Of a stretch of 50,632 nt of DNA, positions 1-9,025 are shown one piece after another; positions within the stretch are counted from its first letter, which is position 1, and each line of letters starts with the position of its first letter. This DNA is from an uncultured Caulobacterales bacterium. Lineage in GTDB: Bacteria > Pseudomonadota > Alphaproteobacteria > Caulobacterales > Caulobacteraceae. The notes beneath the pieces were generated by a model. It made no database searches. It worked only from the letters and a program-made list of their open reading frames with translations, and was not told where the DNA came from. Location of the stretch: NCBI GenBank assembly GCA_903858685.1, contig CAIOJR010000132.1, positions 1-50,632 of the forward strand. Direction: 5' to 3'. The translations under genes were made by a program, and so were the position numbers.

Positions 1-66
1 AGGAACAGTCATTTCAATTGAACAAATGCGCCACAAACTCAGGTTCAAGCGTCACATAACCGAAAC

Positions 67-84
67 ATTGAACGTTGATTCAAT
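67..84. promoter_or_regulatory. BetI-type operator, left copy
   Basis: Perfect inverted repeat ATTGAA-N6-TTCAAT. Its minus-strand-aligned twin lies just before the betIB start (3963-3980): both read ATTGAACG, then a variable core, then ATTCAA. A further TTCAATTGAA palindrome lies at 13-22. The site is downstream of betA, so it probably controls a gene whose start lies left of this window. BetI binding is inferred from the shared motif, not shown. Confidence 0.6.
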
Positions 85-167
85 TTTCTGACCATCATCG
101 ACGCCAGAGCCCCCTGGCGCCAGGCGCTCAACCGACCCGTTCAGGTTCGCACCGAACCGGCCCGCCG

Positions 168-1844
168 CTATCGCTGCGCCGTCTGCCAATGCGGTGCGAC
201 AAAATAGTCGGCGTTGGAGGGGGCCAGGGGCTCACGCCCCAGAATATGATCCGACGCCTTTTCCGCCAGCATGATGGTTGGCGCATTCAGATTGCCCGTC
301 GTGATGGACGGCATGATTGAGGCGTCCGCCACACGCAGCCCCTCCACGCCGATGACGCGGGTCTGGGCGTCCACCACCGCCATCGGATCGTCGGCGCGGC
401 CCATCCGGCAACTACAGGACGGATGGTAGGCGGTTTCCGCCTTGTCGCGGATGAAGGCGTCAATCTGAGCGTCGCTGAGCACATGAGCGCCGGGCTGCAA
501 CTCGGCGCCGCGATAGGGGTCGAACGGGGCCTGGGCGAAGATTTCCCGAGTCAGGCGGACACAGGCGCGCATTTCCGTCCAGTCGTCAGGATGGCTCATA
601 TAGTTGAACCGGATTTCAGGCTTCACCATGGGATCCGGGGACTTGAGCCGAACCCAGCCGCGGCTCTTGGTGCGCATCGGGCCGACATGGGCCTGGAAGC
701 CGTGCTCCTTGGCCATGGACTGGCCGTCATAGGTCACGGCCAAGGGAAGAAAATGGTACTGGATGTCCGGATAGCGGATGCCGGGGCGACTGCGTATGAA
801 ACCGCAGCTCTCGAAATGATTGGTCGCCCCAAGACCATCTTTAAACACTATCCACCTTGCCCCGATCAACGCCTTTGCCAACGGGTTCATGGCCGAATAG
901 AGGGTGACTGGTTTTTTGCTCGCGATCTGGAAGTAAAATTCGAGATGATCCTGCAGATTTTCTCCAACCCCGGGCCGATCTGCGACGACCGCGACACCGT
1001 GCGCTTTCAGTTCGTCAGCCGGACCGATACCTGACAATTTCAGCAGATGTGGCGAGTTGATCGCGCCGCCCGCCAGGATCACTTCCGCACGGGCCCGCAC
1101 CAGGACCTCGCGTCCGCCCTGAACGCATCTCACCCCCACAGCGCGTCGTCCGCTCCACTCGATCCGTGTCACGAGGCAGCGTGTGCGCACCTCCAGATTT
1201 TTCCGACCCAGAGCCGGCTTCAGATAGGCGTTGGCCGCACTCCAGCGCCGCCCCTCGCCCACCGTCATGTCCATCCGGCCAAAGCCTTCCTGCTGATAGC
1301 CGTTGACATCTTCGGTCATGGGATAGCCCGCAGCCTGCGCCGCCTTCATCCAGGCGTCATGAAGCGGGTTCGTGAGGGCGCCGTATTTCGTCTTCAACGG
1401 CCCGCCAGATCCGCGATAGGCGTCTGGACCTTCAGCACGATCCTCCGCCCGGCGGAAATAGGGAAGCACATCGGCATAGGACCAGCCACTCGCGCCCTCA
1501 TCTCTCCACCGGTCAAAATCCAGCGGATTGCCGCGGATATAGACCAGACCATTGATGGAGGACGATCCGCCCAGAACCTTGCCGCGCGGCGTGTGCAGAG
1601 CGCGCCCACCCAGACCCGGCTCCGGCTCGGAATGGTAATCCCAGATATATTTGGGATTATTCATGGGAATGGACAGCGCGGTCGGCATCTGGATGAAGAT
1701 CGAATTGTCCGGACCGCCAAACTCCAGCAACAGAACGCGATGGCGCCCGTCCTGGCTCAACCGGTTGGCCATGACGCAACCGGCTGACCCCGCGCCAACG
1801 ATGACATAGTCGAACTGATCGTCCACAGGTGCGTCCGCGCTCAA
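168..1844 (-). CDS. betA: Choline dehydrogenase, GMC oxidoreductase family
   Basis: This 558-residue FAD enzyme should oxidise choline to betaine aldehyde, the first step of glycine betaine synthesis. The N-terminus has the FAD-binding VGAGSAG motif within the first 25 residues and the GMC signature [12 protein letters not shown] near residue 90. The C-terminus has the active-site [11 protein letters not shown] histidine and the later GNLNAP asparagine segment. The length matches BetA. Its ATG overlaps the stop of the upstream betI-betB fusion by four bases, so the two are translationally coupled. The specific choline assignment rests on this neighbour; other GMC alcohol oxidases share the fold. 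Confidence 0.9.
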   Translation of the reverse strand: MSADAPVDDQFDYVIVGAGSAGCVMANRLSQDGRHRVLLLEFGGPDNSIFIQMPTALSIPMNNPKYIWDYHSEPEPGLGGRALHTPRGKVLGGSSSINGLVYIRGNPLDFDRWRDEGASGWSYADVLPYFRRAEDRAEGPDAYRGSGGPLKTKYGALTNPLHDAWMKAAQAAGYPMTEDVNGYQQEGFGRMDMTVGEGRRWSAANAYLKPALGRKNLEVRTRCLVTRIEWSGRRAVGVRCVQGGREVLVRARAEVILAGGAINSPHLLKLSGIGPADELKAHGVAVVADRPGVGENLQDHLEFYFQIASKKPVTLYSAMNPLAKALIGARWIVFKDGLGATNHFESCGFIRSRPGIRYPDIQYHFLPLAVTYDGQSMAKEHGFQAHVGPMRTKSRGWVRLKSPDPMVKPEIRFNYMSHPDDWTEMRACVRLTREIFAQAPFDPYRGAELQPGAHVLSDAQIDAFIRDKAETAYHPSCSCRMGRADDPMAVVDAQTRVIGVEGLRVADASIMPSITTGNLNAPTIMLAEKASDHILGREPLAPSNADYFVAPHWQTAQR

Positions 1845-3952
1845 TAGGGGGCGTCAATATCGCCCATGGCGACATAGACGCTCTTCAATTGGGAATAGTG
1901 CTCAATCGCGGCGCGGCTATTCTCCCGGCCTATGCCCGATTGTTTATAACCGCCAAATGGCAACTCAATCGGTGTGACATTGTACTGATTGATCCAGCAG
2001 GTTCCGGCCTGAAGATGAGCAATCACCCGGTGTGCGCGGGTCAGATCATTGGTGAAAACCCCAGCCGCCAGGCCAAATTCAGTCGCATTGGCGCGCGCAA
2101 CCACTTCTTCTTCCGTGTCAAAATCAAGCACGGTCATGACGGGACCAAATATCTCCTCCCGCACGACACTCATTTCGTCGGTGCATTGATCAAATATGGT
2201 GGGCGCGACGAAGAAGCCGCGGTCGAGCGCCCCGCCTGTCGCGCGGTGGCCGCCGGTCACGAGCCGCGCGCCCTCCGCCTTGCCCCGGGCAATGGCGCTG
2301 AGCACCTTGTTCATGTGGGTTTCCGATATCAGCGCGCCCATATGGGTCGCCGGGTCGAGCGGATCGCCCAGGATCATCTTTTCCGTACGCGCTTTCAGTT
2401 TTTCCAGAAACGCGTCCTTGATGGACCGGTGCACAAAGACCCGCGTGCCGTTTGAACACACCTCGCCCGCCGAATAGAAGTTGGCCATCAGCGCGCCGGA
2501 CACCGCATTATCCAGCCTAGCGTCCTCAAAAATAATCAAGGGCGACTTCCCGCCAAGCTCAAGTGTCACCGATTTCAGCGTCGGCGCGGCGTCCGCCATC
2601 ACCTTTCGGCCGGTGCCCACCTCCCCTGTCAGGGAGATCTTGGCGATGCCAGGATGGCGCGACAATAGCCGCCCCGTCTCGGCCGCGCCCTGAACGACGT
2701 TAAATACGCCGTCAGGGAGGCCTGCTTCTGTGAAGATTTCAGCCAGCTTCGCCGCCGTCAGCGGTGTAAGCTCAGCAGGCTTGAAGATCATGGCGTTGCC
2801 ACAGGCCAGCGCCGGCGCCGCTTTCCAGCACGCGATCTGGATGGGATAGTTCCAGGCGCCGATCGCGGCCACGACCCCAAGGGGCTCGCGTCGGGTGTAG
2901 CCAAAGGCCGAAGGCCCCAGATCCACGTGCTCGCCCGACAGGGTCGCCGCCAGCCCGCCAAAATATTCCAGGCAGTCGGCGCCCGACATGACGTCAACCG
3001 CTATGGTCTCCTGAATCGGCTTGCCCGTGTCGCGCGTCTCCAGATCCGCCAGTTCGGCATTGCGGGCGCGCAGCAGGTCGGCGGCGCGTTTCAGCACCCG
3101 GCCGCGCTCTGTACCTGTCATCTGCGCCCAAACCACCTGCCCCTTGCGCGCTGCGGCGACTGCGGCGTCCACAGTCTCTGGTCCCGCCATTTCGACGAGC
3201 CCCAGCAGATCGCCATTGGCCGGATTGTGGTTGGCGAAGGTTTGGCCGACCGCGCGAACATAGCGACCGCCAATATGATTGCGGATCGCTTCGACCGGGC
3301 CTGTCGGCATGGGATCGCGAGGCGACTGGCCCATATCGACCAGACGGGTGTTCACAAAAGCCGTCAGCATGGCGCGCGCAGATTCACTGTCCGCTTCACG
3401 CCACGAGGACAGAGCCGCGCGCAACCAGACCCCGTCGATCATGGCGGCGATCATCGCCGCCAGCCTCCGCGCCTCCTCCGCCGGGAGCAGCAGCTTCAGC
3501 GCGTGTCTGAGATTGGACAGCATCCGGCGTTGATACGCCCCCTGGACCCTGCGCAGGCGCTCGCTGTGGAGAACCTGCCCCCAGAAGGCGAGCCAAGCCG
3601 TGCCGGTGCGCTGGTCGAACTCGGTTGCATCCAGATTGGCGTCAATCACGGCCTGGACACGCTCACGCGGACTTCGGGCCTCTTGCAGCCTCACCCCCAC
3701 CGCGTCGCCCAATCGTGTTGTCAGAGCGCGAAACGATGCTTCAAGCAGGCCATCCTTATCGCCGAAATAGTGCGCGACAAGTCCGGGGGATACGCCGGCC
3801 CGCCCGCAGATCTGGGCCAGGGTTGATCCGACATAGCCCATCTCGGCCAGGCTATCGATCGTCATTTCGATCAATTGTTCACGCCGCCCCTCCTCCGCCT
3901 CAAGCTTTACGGGTGTGTCTTGAAGCGGATGCGACGGAGGAGGATGCGACAT
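1841..3952 (-). CDS. betIB: BetI-BetB fusion: TetR repressor joined to betaine aldehyde dehydrogenase
   Basis: A single 703-residue frame. Residues about 20-205 are a full BetI-like TetR protein: the helix-turn-helix lies around [18 protein letters not shown], and the ligand domain ends near the WLRAAL motif. Residues about 215-703 are a full-length NAD-dependent betaine aldehyde dehydrogenase with catalytic Glu465 (LELGGKSP) and Cys499 (GEVCSNG). These two enzymes are normally separate genes. I chose the ATG at 3952; an upstream in-frame TTG at 3979 lies inside the operator. An internal ATG at 3310 would give a stand-alone 489-residue BetB, the usual length. It oxidises betaine aldehyde to glycine betaine while probably sensing choline for autoregulation. 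Fusion is seen directly; dual function is inferred. Confidence 0.9.
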   Translation of the reverse strand: MSHPPPSHPLQDTPVKLEAEEGRREQLIEMTIDSLAEMGYVGSTLAQICGRAGVSPGLVAHYFGDKDGLLEASFRALTTRLGDAVGVRLQEARSPRERVQAVIDANLDATEFDQRTGTAWLAFWGQVLHSERLRRVQGAYQRRMLSNLRHALKLLLPAEEARRLAAMIAAMIDGVWLRAALSSWREADSESARAMLTAFVNTRLVDMGQSPRDPMPTGPVEAIRNHIGGRYVRAVGQTFANHNPANGDLLGLVEMAGPETVDAAVAAARKGQVVWAQMTGTERGRVLKRAADLLRARNAELADLETRDTGKPIQETIAVDVMSGADCLEYFGGLAATLSGEHVDLGPSAFGYTRREPLGVVAAIGAWNYPIQIACWKAAPALACGNAMIFKPAELTPLTAAKLAEIFTEAGLPDGVFNVVQGAAETGRLLSRHPGIAKISLTGEVGTGRKVMADAAPTLKSVTLELGGKSPLIIFEDARLDNAVSGALMANFYSAGEVCSNGTRVFVHRSIKDAFLEKLKARTEKMILGDPLDPATHMGALISETHMNKVLSAIARGKAEGARLVTGGHRATGGALDRGFFVAPTIFDQCTDEMSVVREEIFGPVMTVLDFDTEEEVVARANATEFGLAAGVFTNDLTRAHRVIAHLQAGTCWINQYNVTPIELPFGGYKQSGIGRENSRAAIEHYSQLKSVYVAMGDIDAPY

Positions 3953-3962
3953 GCGAGCGCCC

Positions 3963-3980
3963 GTTGAATGTTCGTTCAAT
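3963..3980. promoter_or_regulatory. BetI-type operator before betIB
   Basis: Read on the minus strand this is ATTGAACG-AAC-ATTCAAC, an inverted repeat with TTGAA/TTCAA arms and a six-base core. It ends 11 bases upstream of the chosen betIB ATG, so repressor binding would block transcription or initiation of the operon. It matches the left-edge site at 67-84 at most positions. Autoregulation by the BetI domain is an inference. Confidence 0.65.
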
Positions 3981-4201
3981 TTCCAATGTTAGCGGCCTCT
4001 GACGGCGTGGCAAGGCGGCGTCGCGAAGTTAACCTTCCCTCAGAGCGCGGGCGTCAAAGGTCTCCAACCTCTGATGCATGGGGACACGGCGTCCCGGCAT
4101 TCGAACGAAGATGTCAGGGCGATAAAATCAGGCGCGGTCGATCCTCCCCGCTCGCCGGACGGAGCGACGCGCATCGAGACGTCCGGAGGCGACGCCTGCG
4201 C

Positions 4202-4621
4202 CTAGGGAATCTTTGGCTTGCCGCCGACCATTTCCACAAGGCCCATGCTGTTGCCTGCGGGATCGGTAAAAAGGCCCAGAACCACAACGCCCTTCACCTC
4301 GAAGCGCGGTCGAACAATCTTTCCGCCATGTGCGACGACCTGAGCGAGGCTTGCGCTCACATCGTCCACGCCGAGATAGATGATCTTGTCGGTTGGATCC
4401 TGTCGCAGAGCGCCAGAAAGCGCCTGCCCGGCGACGGGAATCTGCAATGTCCCGCCAGGACCGGTTTCCCACCCAAAGACGGCCCCATAAAAGGCGGCCT
4501 GCCTGGCCATGTCTGCTCCGGCGATGTCGAAGAAGACAATGGGCGCGGCCGTGGGAGCGCCCTGAGCCATCGGCGCGGCGATCAGGGTCAGAACGAAGAG
4601 GAGAACCGCTCGAAAGGTCAT
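4202..4621 (-). CDS. Exported VOC (glyoxalase/bleomycin-resistance fold) protein
   Basis: A 139-residue protein with a cleavable signal peptide (about residues 1-22, MTFRAVLLFVLTLIAAPMAQG) followed by one VOC domain. Typical VOC features are the opening FFDIAGADMARQAAFYGAVFGW strand-helix and the closing FTDPAGNSMGLVE strand. VOC proteins usually bind a metal or small hydrophobic compound; the substrate here is unknown. I chose the ATG at 4621 because it begins the signal peptide; longer upstream versions have an implausible Arg-rich leader. It lies 86 bases after the monooxygenase gene on the same strand and may be co-transcribed. An exported VOC protein is less usual than a cytosolic one. 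Confidence 0.75.
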   Translation of the reverse strand: MTFRAVLLFVLTLIAAPMAQGAPTAAPIVFFDIAGADMARQAAFYGAVFGWETGPGGTLQIPVAGQALSGALRQDPTDKIIYLGVDDVSASLAQVVAHGGKIVRPRFEVKGVVVLGLFTDPAGNSMGLVEMVGGKPKIP

Positions 4622-4707
4622 GTGCAAATCCCGCTTGCGTGAACCGCCCAAATAGCTTCGACGCCCGGCCCAGGGCGCCGTCCGCGCCTGCCGATCTGTC
4701 AGCCGCT

Positions 4708-6330
4708 TCACCGGATATCGAAGCCGTCAAACCCACTTGCCAGCATGTGATCGCACGTGGTGCGATATTGCGGAATGCCGCCAGCATAGGCAATCAGTTC
4801 GCCCACGCCGCCGTCTTTTCGTTTGTGCCGATACCAGGAGTTGGCGTTGGCGCCCAGCATGGTGGGCTCTGACACCTCCCTGTGGTGGTTCATCCAAGCC
4901 TCTTCGATGCTCGCGCTGGGTTCGATGGACTTGGCGCCCTTGGCGATCATGAAAGCAATCGCATCCCCGATCCAGTCGACCTGTTGATCTGCGCAGACCG
5001 GCAGATTGCACAAGGCTGAGGCGGGGGCGAACGGCGCCATGGTCATGAACAGGTTCGGGAAGCCATGCACCTGCATCCCGACCGTCGTTCGCAACGCCTT
5101 TTCCCATTCATCTTTCAACACCAGGCCGTCCCGTCCCGTGATGGCGATACGGTTGATGGAGCCGACCCCGGCCTCAAAACCGGTGGCGTAGATGATCACG
5201 TCCAGATCAATGTGTCTGGCGGAGGTATTTATGCCCGTTTCGTCGATGGACTGGATGGGTTCTTCGCGAAGATCAACAAGCTCGACATTGGGACGGTTGA
5301 AGGTTTCAAAATAACCGGTCTCCAGCGGGACCCGACGCGTGCCAAAATCATGGTCAGTCGGCAAAAGCTTGTCTGCAAGCCTGGGATCGTTGATCCGAGG
5401 ACGAATTTTGCTTCGAACGAACTCGGTGAGATAGCGCGACGCTGCGGGGTTGAAGAAGCTGTCTGCAAAAGCGCCCCAGATCTGCAGGGTTCCACTTTCC
5501 CACAGGGATTCCAAATGCTGAATGCGCTCCTCTTGCGTCGCCTCGTCGAACAGGGGTGGAGTAGCCTCATAGGCGAAGCCGCCAAAAGAGGCGTGAACCA
5601 CCTCTCGCAGCCTGGGGAAGTCGAGCTTCGCCGCCTTTCGTTCGGCTTCGGTGATGTCGGGGTTTTTCATCGGCACGGCATAGTTGGGCGTGCGCTGGAA
5701 CACTGACAGCCGGGCGACTTGCGGCGCAATCGTCTGGATCACCTGAATGCCCGTGGCCGCTGTGCCGATCACGCCGACGCGTTTGCCCGACAGGGCAATG
5801 CCCTCTTTCGGCCAGTGGCTCGTATGGCAGGACACGCCCTTGAAGCTCTGCGCACCAGGGAATGGCGCGGCCCTGGCCGTCGACAACCCCCCGGAATTGA
5901 GGACGATGAATTGCGAGACCACGGTTTGGCCATTGTCCGTCTCAATCGTCCAGCGACCAGCGCTTTCATTAAAGTTCGCGCTGATGACACGTGTATTGAA
6001 GCGAATGTGCGGGCGCAGATCGAGCCGGTCACACACCTTGTTGAGATAGGCTTCGATCTCCGGCTGGGCGGGAAAGCGCTGTTTCCAGTCCGTTTCTTCC
6101 CAGATCTCCTGCGAAAACCAGTACTGGTAATGGGGAAAATGGGAGTCAACGCGCGCGCCGGGATAACGATTATGGCGCCATACGCCCCCCACCCCATCGC
6201 TGGCTTCAAAGGCCACGACCTTCAGCCCCAGCCCAAGCAGGCGGTGGAGTTGATGCAGTCCAGCCAGCCCCGCCCCGACCACGACAGCGTCCACGATTTC
6301 AGATGTCGTGTGACCGACTGATCCCGCCAT
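4708..6330 (-). CDS. Baeyer-Villiger-type flavin monooxygenase
   Basis: A 540-residue FAD/NADPH monooxygenase that should insert oxygen next to a ketone, giving an ester or lactone. It has the FAD motif VVGAGLAG (about 17-24), the diagnostic Baeyer-Villiger fingerprint FKGVSCHTSHWP (163-174) and a second dinucleotide motif GTAATG (189-194). Length agrees with the cyclohexanone/phenylacetone monooxygenase group. The ATG at 6330 follows a GGGAAG-like ribosome binding site; an upstream in-frame start would add 32 residues unlike the family. Ketone substrate unknown. The exported VOC gene follows on the same strand, and a LysR regulator sits divergently upstream. Confidence 0.88.
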   Translation of the reverse strand: MAGSVGHTTSEIVDAVVVGAGLAGLHQLHRLLGLGLKVVAFEASDGVGGVWRHNRYPGARVDSHFPHYQYWFSQEIWEETDWKQRFPAQPEIEAYLNKVCDRLDLRPHIRFNTRVISANFNESAGRWTIETDNGQTVVSQFIVLNSGGLSTARAAPFPGAQSFKGVSCHTSHWPKEGIALSGKRVGVIGTAATGIQVIQTIAPQVARLSVFQRTPNYAVPMKNPDITEAERKAAKLDFPRLREVVHASFGGFAYEATPPLFDEATQEERIQHLESLWESGTLQIWGAFADSFFNPAASRYLTEFVRSKIRPRINDPRLADKLLPTDHDFGTRRVPLETGYFETFNRPNVELVDLREEPIQSIDETGINTSARHIDLDVIIYATGFEAGVGSINRIAITGRDGLVLKDEWEKALRTTVGMQVHGFPNLFMTMAPFAPASALCNLPVCADQQVDWIGDAIAFMIAKGAKSIEPSASIEEAWMNHHREVSEPTMLGANANSWYRHKRKDGGVGELIAYAGGIPQYRTTCDHMLASGFDGFDIR

Positions 6331-6535
6331 GGACTTCCCTTTCCCGAATTTTTTCTGATCGTCGCGCCAGGCTAATCGTGTTGGGCGCAGCCCTGCCGCC
6401 TGAAATCCTCGACAGCGATCAGACAAATTTCGGTGATGTGATCAAATCTTCACCGCGAACCGTCGTGACAGCTTCGCTGATCTGCTGCTCACGCGTTGGA
6501 TTGACGCGAGAGGCGCTGCTCCGGTCGCGCGATAT

Positions 6536-6688
6536 TTAGTGAACGGCGTATTGCGCAACCTGCAAAGCCATCCACCAGACCATCGCCCAGGTCAGAAACC
6601 CTGTTGCGACAATAAATGCGCCTGCGCTCGCGGCTGTCAGACCAGGATGGCCGGACGCAAGTTTCGCAAACAACCCATAGCGACCCAT
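6536..6688 (-). CDS. Small single-span membrane protein, 50 residues
   Basis: A short gene starting at 6688 with ATG, preceded by a near-perfect ribosome binding site (AAGGAGG, six bases before ATG). The translation begins MGRYGLFAKLASGHPGLTAA and continues into one hydrophobic stretch (about residues 18-45, with FIVATGFLTWAMVWWMAL) ending in AQYAVH. It looks like a single membrane-spanning segment with a short basic cytoplasmic start. I do not recognise a family. It lies 205 bases upstream of the monooxygenase on the same strand and divergent from the LysR gene, so it may belong to the same regulated unit. The strong start signal is the main support. Confidence 0.6.
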   Translation of the reverse strand: MGRYGLFAKLASGHPGLTAASAGAFIVATGFLTWAMVWWMALQVAQYAVH

Positions 6689-7033
6689 TTGTTCCTCCTT
6701 GTCCTGATGCAGTTCTCAGAGACTGCATTTTCAGGCGCCGGTTGCTGTCAGCAGGCAAAACGCCCGACCCGCACCGTGTCTGTGTTGAGGCTGAACCGGA
6801 AAAGCCAAATCCGCAAGGGTGAAGTTCCGCCAGATGCGTTGGGCGAGCGGGACATAATGCATGGATCGGTTCGTAAGATTCCAGCCGGCGGGCGTCGCTG
6901 CGCCGAACATGAGTGCGAAGAGTGTCGAGGTTTGACCAGCGCTTATCTTGGCCCGCTCCCATTTCCACCGGAAGACGCACAGTCCCGCATTTCGAATTGG
7001 ACATGCATATTAATAACTGTCTGATATGCGAAA
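6689..7033. other. Intergenic region between small membrane protein and LysR gene
   Basis: About 345 bases with no convincing gene. It must carry the divergent promoters. The last 30 bases are AT-rich and hold the inverted repeat described at 7005-7029. A plus-strand open frame running through 6539-7024 has no ribosome binding site and reads across the small gene, so I do not call it. Confidence 0.6.
7005..7029. promoter_or_regulatory. Candidate LysR-type binding site
   Basis: Perfect six-base arms GCATAT and ATATGC separated by 13 bases, in an AT-rich patch ending four bases before the LysR ATG. The dyad contains the T-N11-A pattern typical of LysR regulators, which usually bind next to their own promoter. 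Autoregulation is an inference. Confidence 0.45.
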
Positions 7034-7933
7034 ATGATGGATGCTGAAAAAGTCGATTGGTCTCTATTTCGAAGCTTTCTGGCCGTGGTCGATGCGGGAA
7101 GCCTGCTCGGCGCCGCGAAACGCCTGGGGACACACCAACCGACTCTGACCCGGCATATGGCGGAGCTGGAATCCCAACTTGGGGTGACCCTGTTCGAACG
7201 GACCGGAAGAGGGTTGATCCCCACGGCGTCGGGAAGAGCGATCATCGATTCCGCTCGCCAGATGGCGACATCGGCCCAGGCCGTACAGGCGAGCCTTGAC
7301 CGCGCCAAAGCCACAGCGACGGGAACGGTTCGAATCGCCGCCAGCGAAGTGGTCGCTGCGCATCTGCTGCCCGGCTGCATCACTGGTCTGATCGGGAAAC
7401 ACCCGTCGATTGAGGTAGAGCTGGTCACCTCGAACCAGATATCCAATCTGTTGCGCCGCGAAGCGGACATCGCCGTGCGGATGGTGCGCCCGACCCAGAC
7501 CAATCTGATCGCCCGGAAGCTGGGCGAGCTGCCGATAGGTCTTTATGTATCGAGGGACTACGCGCTTGCGCACGGCGCGCCGGCGTCCCTGAGCGACCTG
7601 CAAGATCACGCCCTTGTCGGACTGGACAAGGACGACTCGCTCATTCGCGCTCTGAGACGCCACGGCCTGTCAATTGACCGCGAGGACTTTGCCGTTCGGA
7701 CAGACCATCAGGTGGCCTATATCGAGCTTGTCCGATCTGGCGCAGGCGTGGGCGTGGCGCCAAGGGCCGTGGGCAGGACCATGCCTGACCTGCTGGAGGT
7801 CCTGTCGGACGCGCCCGCCACTGTGCTTCCGGTCTGGCTGGTTGTTCACCAGGAAATCCACGATAGTCCAGTCATACGAACAGTGTTCGACTATCTCTCA
7901 GACTATCTGTCGGGCGCATTACAGGGCGCCTGA
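7034..7933 (+). CDS. LysR-family transcriptional regulator
   Basis: A 299-residue regulator. The N-terminal winged helix is typical: FRSFLAVVDAGSLLGAAKRL, QPTLTRHMAELESQLGVTLF, with the helix-turn-helix at about residues 19-40. The remainder is a periplasmic-binding-protein-like effector domain (about 90-295). The start has two consecutive ATG codons (7034, 7037) and no clear ribosome binding site. It is divergent from the small membrane protein and the Baeyer-Villiger monooxygenase, which are its most likely targets, and has a candidate autoregulatory dyad immediately upstream. The inducer cannot be named. Confidence 0.92.
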   Translation: MMDAEKVDWSLFRSFLAVVDAGSLLGAAKRLGTHQPTLTRHMAELESQLGVTLFERTGRGLIPTASGRAIIDSARQMATSAQAVQASLDRAKATATGTVRIAASEVVAAHLLPGCITGLIGKHPSIEVELVTSNQISNLLRREADIAVRMVRPTQTNLIARKLGELPIGLYVSRDYALAHGAPASLSDLQDHALVGLDKDDSLIRALRRHGLSIDREDFAVRTDHQVAYIELVRSGAGVGVAPRAVGRTMPDLLEVLSDAPATVLPVWLVVHQEIHDSPVIRTVFDYLSDYLSGALQGA

Positions 7934-8093
7934 CCGGTCGATCTTGACGTGTACCTGGCCTGAATGGACCCGAACCCAAATGAACCTGGCTACGGCGATC
8001 AAGGCTAGCCACGACTCCGCCCGATGCAACAGGGGCCCCAAGCCCGGCCAAAAAGGTCGCTGGCCCGCCGCTGCCCGACACAGATTTCCCGGA

Positions 8094-8969
8094 TCAGGGC
8101 GAGCCCAGACCTTCGCTGTCCACGAACCTGGCGAAGCTGCGGGCGAAGCGATCCGGATCTTCCAGAAATGGACTATGCCCGCCCCGAAACTGCTCCAGCC
8201 GCGCACCGGACCGAAGGACCGCAGCGCGGCTGCGTCCCCAGCTGACGATCTGGTCGTCCTTCGCCCAAGCGAAGAACACCGGCGTCGCCAGCTCACAGAG
8301 GACTTCGCGGATATCGGCCTTGTGCTGCGCAAAACTCGCCCATGCCTGCGCCAGGACCGGCGCTGTCTCAAGACCAGCAGCGATGATCCGCCGCCGCTGA
8401 TCGCGCGCTTCGCGTCGCGGCAGCACGAGACGGTAGTAGAGGGCGAAAAACGCCGGATACCATGAGGCGCCCCTCGCCCCGGCTGCAAAAACGGCGGACA
8501 GAGCCAGGCAGAAGGTGCGGACAAGGCCATCAACGGGGGCCAGCCCGCCAGGATTGCTGAGCACAAGCGCACGCACCAGGTCGGGACGTCGGTGGGCGGC
8601 CAGGATCGCAGCGGCGCCGCCAATGGAATTGCCCACAAGGATGGGCGGTCGCGTCTCCAATCCCAGACGCTCGATCAGGGCCACAGCCACGTCCGCATAG
8701 CGCTCCGCGGACGCCGTGGCGCCCGTTGCGTCTGCAGGACTTCGCCCCTGCCCCGGCCAGTCGCAGCATATGACCTCGAAGCCATGGCCGGCCATCCGGT
8801 CCGAAAAGGCTTCGAAGTCGCGACCGCCGTGAGCGATGGCGTGAAGACACAGAACCGGCGCGCCCGCGCCTCTGCGGGAAACCGCGATCTGAGTTCCGGC
8901 GACAGACAGAAGCGAAAACGGCTCGACAATACCGGTTTGATATCGGAGGTTTGGGCTTGTGATTTTCAT
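8094..8969 (-). CDS. Alpha/beta hydrolase
   Basis: A 291-residue alpha/beta hydrolase with the oxyanion-side motif LHAIAHGGRDFEAF, nucleophile elbow GNSIGG (Ser), an acidic residue in WAKDDQIV and the catalytic His in FRGGHSPFLE. No signal peptide is visible, so it is probably cytosolic. The ATG at 8969 was chosen because residues before it (in a longer reading) are Arg-rich and unlike the family. The start codon lies at the edge of a palindrome shared with the divergent TetR gene, so repression by that TetR is likely. The substrate (ester, lactone or haloalkane) is unknown. Confidence 0.88.
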   Translation of the reverse strand: MKITSPNLRYQTGIVEPFSLLSVAGTQIAVSRRGAGAPVLCLHAIAHGGRDFEAFSDRMAGHGFEVICCDWPGQGRSPADATGATASAERYADVAVALIERLGLETRPPILVGNSIGGAAAILAAHRRPDLVRALVLSNPGGLAPVDGLVRTFCLALSAVFAAGARGASWYPAFFALYYRLVLPRREARDQRRRIIAAGLETAPVLAQAWASFAQHKADIREVLCELATPVFFAWAKDDQIVSWGRSRAAVLRSGARLEQFRGGHSPFLEDPDRFARSFARFVDSEGLGSP

Positions 8970-8983
8970 ATCACTAAGTGATA
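8969..8983. promoter_or_regulatory. TetR operator between hydrolase and TetR gene
   Basis: TATCACT-A-AGTGATA is a perfect seven-base inverted repeat about one central base. It begins at the first base of the hydrolase ATG and lies 42 bases before the TetR ATG, within a 56-base divergent gap. An extra TATCAC half-site follows at about 8988-8993. Such a site could control both genes at once. Confidence 0.65.
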
Positions 8984-9025
8984 CGAATATCACAAGCCTG
9001 TCAATCTGCGGCGAAGCACCAATCC

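Noticed and set aside
6539-7024. A 161-residue plus-strand frame before the LysR gene
   Set aside because: Cys/Arg-rich with no ribosome binding site; antisense to the small membrane protein with its strong start.
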